The translations under genes were made by a program, and so were the position numbers. From assembly GCA_007129085.1 (NCBI GenBank), contig SKWF01000128.1, positions 1 to 5,706 of the forward strand: 5,706 nucleotides of DNA, given 5' to 3'. This document shows positions 1 to 4,979 of the stretch, piece by piece. The stretch comes from Balneolaceae bacterium. Lineage in GTDB: Bacteria > Bacteroidota > Rhodothermia > Balneolales > Balneolaceae. Below the pieces are notes generated by a model, which was not told the DNA's origin, did no database searches, and saw nothing but the letters and a program-made list of their open reading frames with translations. The number at the start of each line of letters is the position of its first letter. Position 1 is the stretch's first letter.

Positions 1-643
1 CATAAAGTGGTGCGTTATTTCCAAACGTATTAATACCACGTATTCGAACGTCTGGTGATTCACCCGGCTGACCGGAAGATGAAACGGATACACCTGAAAC
101 CCGACCTTGAAGGCCTCGAGTTACAAGATCACCGGAAGTTGATTGCTTTGAAAATTCGTCCATATCCACTGAAGCAATTGATCCGGTCATATCTCTTCGC
201 TGCTGTGTACTATAACCAACAACAACCAGCTCTTCACCACTAATTACACTTCCTGTCATAGTAACGGCTAATTCTGCTCGCCCATCAATTGGGACCTCTA
301 CCGTTTCATAACCTATATATGTAAATCGCAATGTTGCATCAGGGTCATCAACTGTAATTGCGAAATTACCCTGCATATCGGTTGTTGTACCTCTTTCGGT
401 TCCAACTACCAACACATTTACGCCGGGTAAACTTTCACCAGATACTTCATCTGTTACGGTTCCCGATACTTCATGCTGATCTTGAGCATGTGCTTGATCC
501 AAATTAAACCCGATCATCAGAACTACTGCTAATACAGCAGTCATAATTGATTTCTGAATAAGAGGGAGAGCGAATCGTATCTTTCCATTTTTATTCGATT
601 CAAAAAATGGAGACTTACAAAAGCGTAGCCTGTTTCCTTTCAT
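1..643 (-). CDS. SusC/RagA family TonB-linked outer-membrane receptor, N-terminal part (partial)
   Basis: The frame is open for 214 codons from ATG 643 and runs off the left edge. Residues 21-53 look like a signal peptide: basic KIR, a hydrophobic stretch TAVLAVVLMIGF, and a signal peptidase I-type site AHA|QDQ near residue 53. Residues about 57-130 form a carboxypeptidase-regulatory-like beta domain (VSGTVTDEVSGESLPGVNV, then GTTTDMQGNF and FTYIGYETVEV). A TonB-box-like linker follows (GEELVVVGYSTQQ, 137-148). The plug domain then begins (TGSIASVD, GLQGRVSGVSV, VRIRGINTFGNNAPLY), a typical SusC signature. The family imports glycans, peptides or other oligomers across the outer membrane with a SusD partner; the substrate cannot be told from this part. 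The start is preceded by AGGTG five bases upstream. ATG 544 (residue 34) is an alternative start that gives a shorter signal peptide. Nothing visible ties this gene to phenylacetate use. Confidence 0.93.
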   Translation of the reverse strand, partial: MKGNRLRFCKSPFFESNKNGKIRFALPLIQKSIMTAVLAVVLMIGFNLDQAHAQDQHEVSGTVTDEVSGESLPGVNVLVVGTERGTTTDMQGNFAITVDDPDATLRFTYIGYETVEVPIDGRAELAVTMTGSVISGEELVVVGYSTQQRRDMTGSIASVDMDEFSKQSTSGDLVTRGLQGRVSGVSVSSSGQPGESPDVRIRGINTFGNNAPLY

Positions 644-677
644 ATCACCTGTTTTTAGTTAAATGTGTTTGAGCACC

Positions 678-705
678 ATCCGTAAGCGTTAGCCCGGATT
701 TTTTC
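678..705. other. Stem-loop in the leader of the SusC-like gene
   Basis: ATCCG (678-682) pairs with CGGAT (695-699) around a 12-nt loop that contains the near-palindrome TAAGCGTTA. On the plus strand it is followed by a T-run (699-704), like a short intrinsic terminator, but no plus-strand gene precedes it. On the minus strand it lies 35 nt before the receptor start codon and could act as leader structure. Confidence 0.3.
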
Positions 706-791
706 ATTAAACATCAATACAAATCCAGCCTCAAGGCAACCAATCACTTAAACTAAAAGGACAAGCAACATTAAGCACCGAAATGAATACC

Positions 792-804
792 GTAGTTTAA
801 CTAC
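792..804. repeat. Perfect inverted repeat at the predicted SusC-gene transcription start
   Basis: GTAGTT and AACTAC flank a single central T, a perfect 13-bp palindrome just downstream of the candidate -10 (810-815). The position suits an operator or the 5' end of the leader RNA. Its function is inferred from position only. Confidence 0.35.
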
Positions 805-809
805 AAATC

Positions 810-838
810 ATTATATGAAAGCCCTTCCAAAAAACAAA
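810..838 (-). promoter_or_regulatory. Candidate promoter of the SusC-like gene
   Basis: On the minus strand, TTTG (838-835) is followed after 19 bp by a perfect TATAAT (815-810). This fits the Bacteroidetes-type -33 TTTG element with a TA-rich -7 element, and TATAAT is also the bacterial -10 consensus. Transcription would start near 803, leaving a leader of about 160 nt before ATG 643. This is a pattern match only. Confidence 0.4.
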
Positions 839-1040
839 TTTGAGCAACCTGTTACAGATTCGTGATAATTCGGGAAATAAAAAGTCACAGATTTTCATTT
901 TTTTCCGTAAAAATAAAAGTGAGGTTGGAAGCGCTTTTTTGGCTTACTGATACGTAATATAAAGCGTAATTATGAAACCGTTCCCACTGCTCAATAACGC
1001 CTCCCAAGCTTTTGTTTCACGCTTTTTGTTTACTCTAAAT

Positions 1041-1075
1041 CAACTTTAGTAGAAAAAATAATTTCTTCTAAATTG
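1041..1075. other. AT-rich hairpin, possible weak terminator
   Basis: TTTAGTAGAAA (1045-1055) and TTTCTTCTAAA (1062-1072) are complementary in 10 of 11 positions around a 6-nt loop. CAA (1041-1043) and TTG (1073-1075) extend the stem past a bulged C. A run of six T follows on the plus strand (1079-1084). It lies about 260 nt beyond the stop of the minus-strand gene ending at 1332, so it could limit read-through toward the receptor gene, but the stem is GC-poor. Confidence 0.3.
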
Positions 1076-1331
1076 AGATTTTTTGAGCGCGTTTTGCTAA
1101 TAATGAGAGCCGTACTATTCAAAATTGAATCACTATTTCCTTCTATTATTGATAGCACTTAAATCAGTAGAAATAAGAATATATTTTAAGTCTTTTTACA
1201 AGCCGATTTTCACCGAAAACTTTTCTGCTGCTCAACACCTAATCAACACTCGGTTGTATAACTATTTTCCCTCTACTTTTACGATAGTGATATCTGTTAA
1301 TTCAACATAATCTCAAATTAACCGGGTTCAT

Positions 1332-2060
1332 TTATTTCTCTCGATGTATTGTCTGCATCAATTTTCTTTTTGCCACGGGAAAAATGGTTTGATCGAACGA
1401 AAAATCGAGGCGGGTATCAAACAAAAACGTGGCGGGATTAGGAAGCTCTTTCTCATCCCGCAATAAATCTAACTTGATAGAGCCGGGCGACAGCTTAGCT
1501 TCTCCCTGTTCCAGGTCTTTTAAAAACCGTGTTTTTAACGCACGGTACTTATCCTCGGAACTTTTAAATATTGACACCTCAAATCGAAACAGGTTCAGTT
1601 TTCGGTTTTTGTTATCAGGCAGGAAAAAATACCCTTCATCCATATAGTTAGGTACTATCCCAACATGCTCAACCGACAGATCCTCCTCCACATATTTGAA
1701 AATGGATACTCCCTCATCTATCACCGATTTAATAATTGGAAGAGCCCACTCAATCAATCCCTCTACCGCAGATAGATCCGTACCGTCCACAAATACTACT
1801 TCATGTTCAATAGTTTGGTTCACCCAATCTATTTTACTGATTCGTTTTGGAAACTTATTCCTGAGATCGGTCAGGCGCTCCACAATCTCACGTAATGTTT
1901 TATAGATCTGTACCAGATCACTCAAATGAGGATAGATTTTATAATATTGAAACTCCGAAGAAATCTTCTTCAACTCAGCCAGAATCAGATATTTCCGCTT
2001 TTCCGCATCATCTTGTACGCGTGTAAAAAGGTCAATCGATAATCGAGATTTCGCTTTCAT
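1332..2060 (-). CDS. Conserved-looking hypothetical protein, divergent from paaA
   Basis: This is a 242-residue protein that I do not recognise. It starts with ATG 2060, fixed by a strong GGAGGT six bases upstream. There is no signal peptide or membrane segment, so it is probably cytoplasmic. Residues about 17-75 are charged and helix-rich (KRKYLILAELKKISSEF, IYKTLREIVERLTDLRNKF), possibly helical-hairpin or coiled-coil. The middle is more strand-like (HEVVFVDGTDLSAVE 86-100, VEHVGIVPNYMDEGYFFLPD 130-149), followed by LFRFEVSIFKSSEDKYRALK (157-176), and the C-terminus is mixed. There is no helix-turn-helix, nucleotide-binding or metal-binding motif, so there is no sign that it is a PaaR- or PaaX-like regulator. 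Its divergent position suggests, but does not prove, a link to the paa operon. Reading-frame integrity, a real SD and protein-like composition support a genuine gene. Confidence 0.8.
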   Translation of the reverse strand: MKAKSRLSIDLFTRVQDDAEKRKYLILAELKKISSEFQYYKIYPHLSDLVQIYKTLREIVERLTDLRNKFPKRISKIDWVNQTIEHEVVFVDGTDLSAVEGLIEWALPIIKSVIDEGVSIFKYVEEDLSVEHVGIVPNYMDEGYFFLPDNKNRKLNLFRFEVSIFKSSEDKYRALKTRFLKDLEQGEAKLSPGSIKLDLLRDEKELPNPATFLFDTRLDFSFDQTIFPVAKRKLMQTIHREK

Positions 2061-2064
2061 ATAA

Positions 2065-2070
2065 ACCTCC
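2065..2070 (-). promoter_or_regulatory. Strong Shine-Dalgarno of the hypothetical gene
   Basis: On the minus strand GGAGGT is followed by TTTAT and ATG 2060, near-ideal spacing. It is the only strong SD in the window. The paa genes have none, so they probably rely on other initiation cues. Confidence 0.7.
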
Positions 2071-2135
2071 GAAAACAGTGTAAGATAGGGTTTGTAATGG
2101 GGTTTCGTTTATAACGCTACTCAAACAGAACCATT

Positions 2136-2163
2136 TTATCAACTATCGCACAAATTTTGATAA
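2136..2163. promoter_or_regulatory. Inverted repeat in the divergent spacer, candidate operator
   Basis: TTATCAA (2136-2142) and TTGATAA (2157-2163) are perfectly complementary 7-bp arms with 14 bp between them. Their centres are 21 bp apart, two turns of the helix, as for a dimeric regulator. The site lies between the divergent hypothetical gene and paaA. I cannot assign it to a known regulator. Confidence 0.3.
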
Positions 2164-2215
2164 CTATTTTCAACTTTAAATTGCACCTGCTTTAGTGGAA
2201 AAAGCACTCTCTCCT

Positions 2216-2247
2216 TTGAACTGAATTCACTATATTTACGTTAATAA
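2216..2247 (+). promoter_or_regulatory. Weak candidate promoter of paaA
   Basis: TTGAAC (2216-2221) is followed after 19-20 bp by TTAATA/TAATAA (2241-2247). A second TA-rich element, TATATTTA (2231-2238), resembles the Bacteroidetes TAnnTTTG box but lacks a well-spaced TTTG. Either would give a leader of about 35-50 nt before ATG 2290. This is a low-confidence pattern match. Confidence 0.25.
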
Positions 2248-2277
2248 CTCAAGATCAAAACACCGCTAATTTTTTAA

Positions 2278-2289
2278 AAAAGCGCTTTT
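2278..2289. promoter_or_regulatory. 12-bp palindrome directly before the paaA start codon
   Basis: AAAAGCGCTTTT is a perfect palindrome ending one base before ATG 2290. The core AAGCGCTT resembles LacI/CcpA-type half-site symmetry and occurs again at 929-936. It could be an operator, or an RNA fold at the start codon. It takes the place where a Shine-Dalgarno would be. Confidence 0.3.
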
Positions 2290-3234
2290 ATGGATACTCA
2301 ACAACAGATGGATAAATTTCAGGAACGGATTGATAACGGTGAAACCATCGAACCGAAAGACTGGATGCCGGAACGGTACAAAAAACAGTTGATTCGAATG
2401 ATGAGCCAGCACGCCCATTCCGAAATTGTGGGAATGCTGCCTGAAGGAAATTGGATAACACGGGCCCCCTCTTTAAAGCGTAAAATGGTACTGCTTGCAA
2501 AAGTACAGGATGAAGCCGGTCACGGACTCTATCTATATAGCGGCACAGAAACTCTTGGTGTTAAACGACAGGATTTAATAGAAGAATATATTTATGGAAA
2601 TGCCAAGTACTCCAGCATCTTCAACTATCCAACACTGTCCTATGCCGATATTTGTGTAATAGGCTGGCTGGTTGATGGCGCGGCAATCGTAAATCAAACC
2701 ATGCTCGCAAAATCCTCATATGGGCCATACGCCCGGGCAAACCTCAGAATTTGTAAAGAGGAGAGCTTCCATAAAAAGCAGGGGTATGAAATGCTGGCAA
2801 AAATGGCCGACGGCACAAAGGAACAGCAAAAAATGGCACAAGACGCCGTTAACAGATGGTGGTGGCCTACATTAATGATGTTCGGCCCTCACGATACCGA
2901 CTCCCCAAACAGCGCCGAATTGATTAAATGGGGAGTAAAAACCAAAACCAATGATGAGCTGCGACAAAGTTATGTAGATCGCATGGTGATGGAAGCTGAA
3001 GCAATAGGAATTGAACTGCCCGATCCCGATCTTGAATATAACGAAGAAGAGGGACACTGGGATTTTGGCGATATCCCCTGGGATGAGTTCTGGAGCGTTG
3101 TTAAAGGAGACGGACCGATGAATCGAGAACGTATAAAATCTCGTAAAAAAGCATATGAAGAGGGTGAATGGGTTCGAGAAGCAGCCATGGAATACGCGCG
3201 TAAAAAGAGCTTAAAAGAAGAGAAAGCTTCGTAG
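2290..3234 (+). CDS. paaA: 1,2-phenylacetyl-CoA epoxidase, catalytic subunit PaaA
   Basis: PaaA is the diiron oxygenase subunit that, with PaaB, PaaC and PaaE, converts phenylacetyl-CoA to the ring 1,2-epoxide in the cytoplasm. The 314-residue product is full length compared with about 309 in E. coli. Ferritin-like metal-site motifs are intact: HAHSE (41-45), DEAGH (74-78, an ExxH pair E75/H78) and KEESFH (156-161, E158/H161). Other family signatures are EIVGMLPEGNWITRAP (45-60), YSSIFNYPTLS (107-117), GWLVDGAAIVNQ (125-136), SYGPYARA (143-150) and MMFGPHDTDSPNSA (196-209). The C-terminal tail is lysine-rich. ATG 2290 is the first ATG after an in-frame stop at 2275; Met7 is a possible alternative. 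No SD is visible. It is the first gene of the operon; paaB follows after 74 bp. Confidence 0.98.
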   Translation: MDTQQQMDKFQERIDNGETIEPKDWMPERYKKQLIRMMSQHAHSEIVGMLPEGNWITRAPSLKRKMVLLAKVQDEAGHGLYLYSGTETLGVKRQDLIEEYIYGNAKYSSIFNYPTLSYADICVIGWLVDGAAIVNQTMLAKSSYGPYARANLRICKEESFHKKQGYEMLAKMADGTKEQQKMAQDAVNRWWWPTLMMFGPHDTDSPNSAELIKWGVKTKTNDELRQSYVDRMVMEAEAIGIELPDPDLEYNEEEGHWDFGDIPWDEFWSVVKGDGPMNRERIKSRKKAYEEGEWVREAAMEYARKKSLKEEKAS

Positions 3235-3308
3235 CATCTAGACATTCATTTTAGTCCGACTACGAATTTCAAAACTCAACATCTGTTTATTAAAAACTGA
3301 AATTATCT

Positions 3309-3611
3309 ATGAGTAATAATTCAACCAATACCGAGTGGCCTTTATGGGAAGTCTTTTACCAACCCAAAGACGGCAAACCGTTTGAACATGCAGGCAATGT
3401 CCATGCACCGGATGCCGAAATGGCGCTGCAAAATGCACGAGACACATATGCCCGCAGAAATGAAGGAATTAGCATTTGGGTTGTGCCATCCGATCAAATT
3501 ACCGCCTCCTCCCCTGAGGATAGAGGGCCATTTTTTGATCCGGCCAATGATAAACCGTACCGGCATCCACAGTTTTACAGTGTTCCACGAGCGGTTAAGA
3601 AACGAAAATAA
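3309..3611 (+). CDS. paaB: 1,2-phenylacetyl-CoA epoxidase, small subunit PaaB
   Basis: PaaB is the small non-catalytic subunit that bridges PaaAC heterodimers in the epoxidase. The product has 100 residues, against about 95 in E. coli, with a slightly longer N-terminus (SNNSTNTE). Hallmarks are present in order: WPLWEVFYQPKDG (10-22), HAGNVHAPDAEMALQNARDTY (27-47), RRNEGISIWVVPSDQI (49-64), RGPFFDPANDKPYRHPQFY (72-90). The C-terminus ends in basic KKRK. ATG 3309 has no SD, and the conserved region starts ten codons in. The gene is followed by a 73-bp gap filled by a repeat hairpin before paaC. Confidence 0.97.
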   Translation: MSNNSTNTEWPLWEVFYQPKDGKPFEHAGNVHAPDAEMALQNARDTYARRNEGISIWVVPSDQITASSPEDRGPFFDPANDKPYRHPQFYSVPRAVKKRK

Positions 3612-3619
3612 AAATAGTC

Positions 3620-3677
3620 GTGAGTCCGGAGTCTTGAGTTATTAGAATCTCAAGACTCAAGACTCAAGACTCAAGAC
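3620..3677. repeat. Repeat hairpin with four 7-bp tandem copies between paaB and paaC
   Basis: The right half (3649-3676) is four exact tandem copies of CTCAAGA. The left half (3620-3638, GTGAGTCCGGAGTCTTGAG) is complementary to the first 2.7 copies apart from a few mismatches, with an exact GAGTCTTGAG core and a 10-nt loop (3639-3648). RNA from the operon would fold this into a long hairpin between the paaB stop and the paaC start. Its left end (TAG, two bases, GTGAGT) matches the left end of the IVP element after paaC, suggesting a common repeat family. The right end stops seven bases before paaC ATG 3685. Confidence 0.75.
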
Positions 3678-3684
3678 CAATATA

Positions 3685-4473
3685 ATGAGTACATTCGACA
3701 CCATACCACAAACTAAACAGGAAGCGCTGGTTGAAACACTTTTACGACTGGCTGATGATCGCCTGATCCATGGCCATCGCCTTTCGGAATGGGCCGGACA
3801 CGGACCCGAGCTGGAAGAGGATCTTGCCCTCGCCAATGTAGCACTCGATATGATTGGGCATGCGGCCTCACTTTACAGTTATGCCGCAGAATTGGAAGGC
3901 AAAGAGGATGAAGATCACTACGCCTATTTCAGAGATGATATTGACTTTAAAAACATAGCGATGGTTGAACTGCCAAAAGGTGATTTTGGGTTTACTATTG
4001 CGCGTCAGTTTCTCTTTAGTGCATTCAGTTATTTTCTCTACCAAAAATTAATCGACACTGTTGAGGACGAGCAGTTTAACGGCATGCTGCAAAAGCATTT
4101 TAAAGAGATTAAATATCACTTGCGTCACAGCCGAGAGTGGGTACTACGGTTAGGTGATGGCACGGAGGAGAGCCATCGTAGAATCCAGGATGCATTTGAT
4201 GAAATTTGGATGTATACAGGAGAGCTTTTCGACCTGGATGATGCAGACCGGGAAGCAATTAAACAGAACGTTTTTGTTGATGTAACCGAATTCAAAGGTG
4301 AGTGGAAAGAGTTGGTAAACTCAACACTTGAAGAGGCAACGTTAACAGTGCCGGATTACGATCAGTATATGTTCTCCGGGTCGCGGCAGGGACGCCATAC
4401 AGAACACCTGGGCCACCTCTTGGCACAAATGCAGTTTTTGCGCCGCTCGTACCCTGATGCGGAATGGAAGTAA
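3685..4473 (+). CDS. paaC: 1,2-phenylacetyl-CoA epoxidase, structural subunit PaaC
   Basis: PaaC is the ferritin-like partner that forms the heterodimeric core with PaaA but is not the catalytic iron subunit in characterised enzymes. The 262-residue product (about 248 in E. coli) shows the family pattern: LADDRLIHGHRLSEWAGHGP (22-41), ELEEDLALANVALDMIGHA (42-60), the central RQFLFSAFSYFLYQ region (107-120), KEIKYHLRHSREWVLRLGDG (140-159) and the C-terminal RQGRHTEHLGHLLAQMQFLR (234-253) followed by SYPDAEW. The N- and C-termini look complete, so the adjacent repeats have not damaged the coding part. ATG 3685 lies just after a repeat hairpin and lacks an SD. The next operon gene, paaD, is displaced 481 bp downstream by the IVP element. 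Confidence 0.97.
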   Translation: MSTFDTIPQTKQEALVETLLRLADDRLIHGHRLSEWAGHGPELEEDLALANVALDMIGHAASLYSYAAELEGKEDEDHYAYFRDDIDFKNIAMVELPKGDFGFTIARQFLFSAFSYFLYQKLIDTVEDEQFNGMLQKHFKEIKYHLRHSREWVLRLGDGTEESHRRIQDAFDEIWMYTGELFDLDDADREAIKQNVFVDVTEFKGEWKELVNSTLEEATLTVPDYDQYMFSGSRQGRHTEHLGHLLAQMQFLRRSYPDAEWK

Positions 4474-4478
4474 TAGAT

Positions 4479-4513
4479 GTGAGTATTGAGTATTAGGTAG
4501 CAGGTACCGGGTA
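4479..4513. repeat. Left inverted-repeat arm of the IVP element
   Basis: It begins five bases after the paaC stop codon (4471-4473). The arm contains repeating GAGTATT/AGGTA-type units and pairs with 4945-4979. The paired outer part, GTGAGTATTGAGTAT, is perfect; the inner part has scattered mismatches. Confidence 0.85.
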
Positions 4514-4515
4514 AT

Positions 4516-4866
4516 TTACTCAATGCTTTTTATCAGATTATATAGCATTTTTTGAATCTCAACTATCAACTCATTTAGCAGGTCAAATTCGTCATCTTGT
4601 AAATATCCCAGTTTCTTTGAAATAATTATTTGAGTCTCAAGTTCAAAGGCTGAGCCATATGAAATATTCAGGAAGTGTTTGAACTCTTTTTTACCTGATC
4701 GGCCGGCTCCTTCTGCAATATTTGAACTAATTGATATTACACTGCGACGTATTTGTGAAGTAATCCCATAAATTTCATTCTTCGGAAAACTTCTTGTTTT
4801 CTTATAAACACTTGTTGCGAGATTTACTGATTTATTCCAAACTCGTAGTTCTTTGTAGTTATGCAT
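4516..4866 (-). CDS. Four-helix-bundle protein, 23S rRNA intervening-sequence protein (IVP/S23) family
   Basis: The product has 116 residues, the normal full length for this family, whose members form pentameric four-helix bundles and are often encoded in IVS elements of 23S rRNA genes. The diversity-generating-retroelement accessory protein Avd is a relative. Signatures in order: YKELRVW (4-10), FPKNEIYGITSQIRR (27-41), SISSNIAEGAGR (45-56), KEFKHFLNISYGSAFELETQ (60-79), KKLGYL (84-89). No reverse transcriptase or variable repeat is present, so it is not part of a retroelement here. Its molecular role is unknown; nucleic-acid binding is a plausible inference. The gene is antisense to the paa operon, visibly AT-richer than the paa genes, and sits between inverted repeats, consistent with insertion. 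ATG 4866 has no clear SD. Confidence 0.93.
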   Translation of the reverse strand: MHNYKELRVWNKSVNLATSVYKKTRSFPKNEIYGITSQIRRSVISISSNIAEGAGRSGKKEFKHFLNISYGSAFELETQIIISKKLGYLQDDEFDLLNELIVEIQKMLYNLIKSIE

Positions 4867-4881
4867 ATGTATTTAGTATTT

Positions 4882-4910
4882 AATTAAGGTTCTATTATTA
4901 TGAACCTCAA
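4882..4910 (-). promoter_or_regulatory. Candidate promoter with inverted repeat upstream of the IVP gene
   Basis: AGGTTC (4887-4892) and GAACCT (4902-4907) are perfect 6-bp arms around 9 bp. On the minus strand TTGAGG (4910-4905) and TTAATT (4887-4882) are spaced 17 bp like -35 and -10 boxes, so the repeat would overlap the promoter like an autoregulatory operator. Alternatively it is just a leader hairpin. The boxes are weak. Confidence 0.25.
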
Positions 4911-4944
4911 TTATCGAATTCCTGACAGTAATTTCTAATTATTC

Positions 4945-4979
4945 TACTTAATACATGATACCTGATACTCAATACTCAC
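4945..4979. repeat. Right inverted-repeat arm of the IVP element, overlapping the paaD start
   Basis: The arm is complementary to 4479-4513, with ATACTCAATACTCAC (4965-4979) matching exactly. The paaD start codon 4955-4957 lies inside the arm and would pair with 4501-4503 (two of three bases). Confidence 0.85.

Larger units (their letters stand above)
644..1331. other. Non-coding region between the SusC-like gene and the unknown gene
   Basis: This 688-bp AT-rich stretch shows no convincing coding region. It holds the receptor promoter and leader structures (left part), a palindromic AAGCGCTT at 929-936, a 13-bp imperfect tandem duplication (1008-1020 GCTTTTGTTTCAC, 1021-1033 GCTTTTTGTTTAC), and the hairpin at 1041-1075. 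The only short open frame, at 1125-1310, has an unprotein-like composition. I see no tRNA, rRNA or riboswitch signature. Confidence 0.6.
4479..4979. mobile_element. IVS-like element: IVP gene bounded by 35-nt inverted repeats
   Basis: Left arm 4479-4513 and right arm 4945-4979 are complementary in 28 of 35 positions, plus three possible G-U pairs and four mismatches. The outer 15 bp, GTGAGTATTGAGTAT, are perfect. The arms enclose just one antisense gene of the IVP/S23 family, which stops three bases from the left arm. This is the layout of intervening sequences in bacterial 23S rRNA, where RNase III cuts the stem. Here the unit lies between paaC and paaD. I see no target-site duplication and no transposase. 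Mobility is inferred from structure and position; the repeats and their pairing are seen directly. Confidence 0.7.

Noticed and set aside
55..243. 62-codon plus-strand open frame
   Set aside because: It is antisense to the well-supported SusC-like receptor coding sequence.
1125..1310. 61-codon plus-strand open frame as a small gene
   Set aside because: No ribosome binding site and no recognisable domain, in an AT-rich spacer where such frames arise by chance.
3649..3676. Tandem CTCAAGA units as a CRISPR-like array
   Set aside because: The unit is 7 bp with no spacers between copies and no cas genes; it is a simple tandem repeat forming one side of a hairpin.
4516..4866. IVP-family gene as the Avd accessory protein of a diversity-generating retroelement
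   Set aside because: No reverse transcriptase, template repeat or variable repeat is present in the window; the flanking inverted repeats fit an IVS-type unit instead.
4479..4979. The element lying in a 23S rRNA gene
   Set aside because: The flanks are clearly paaC and paaD coding sequence; no rRNA sequence is present.
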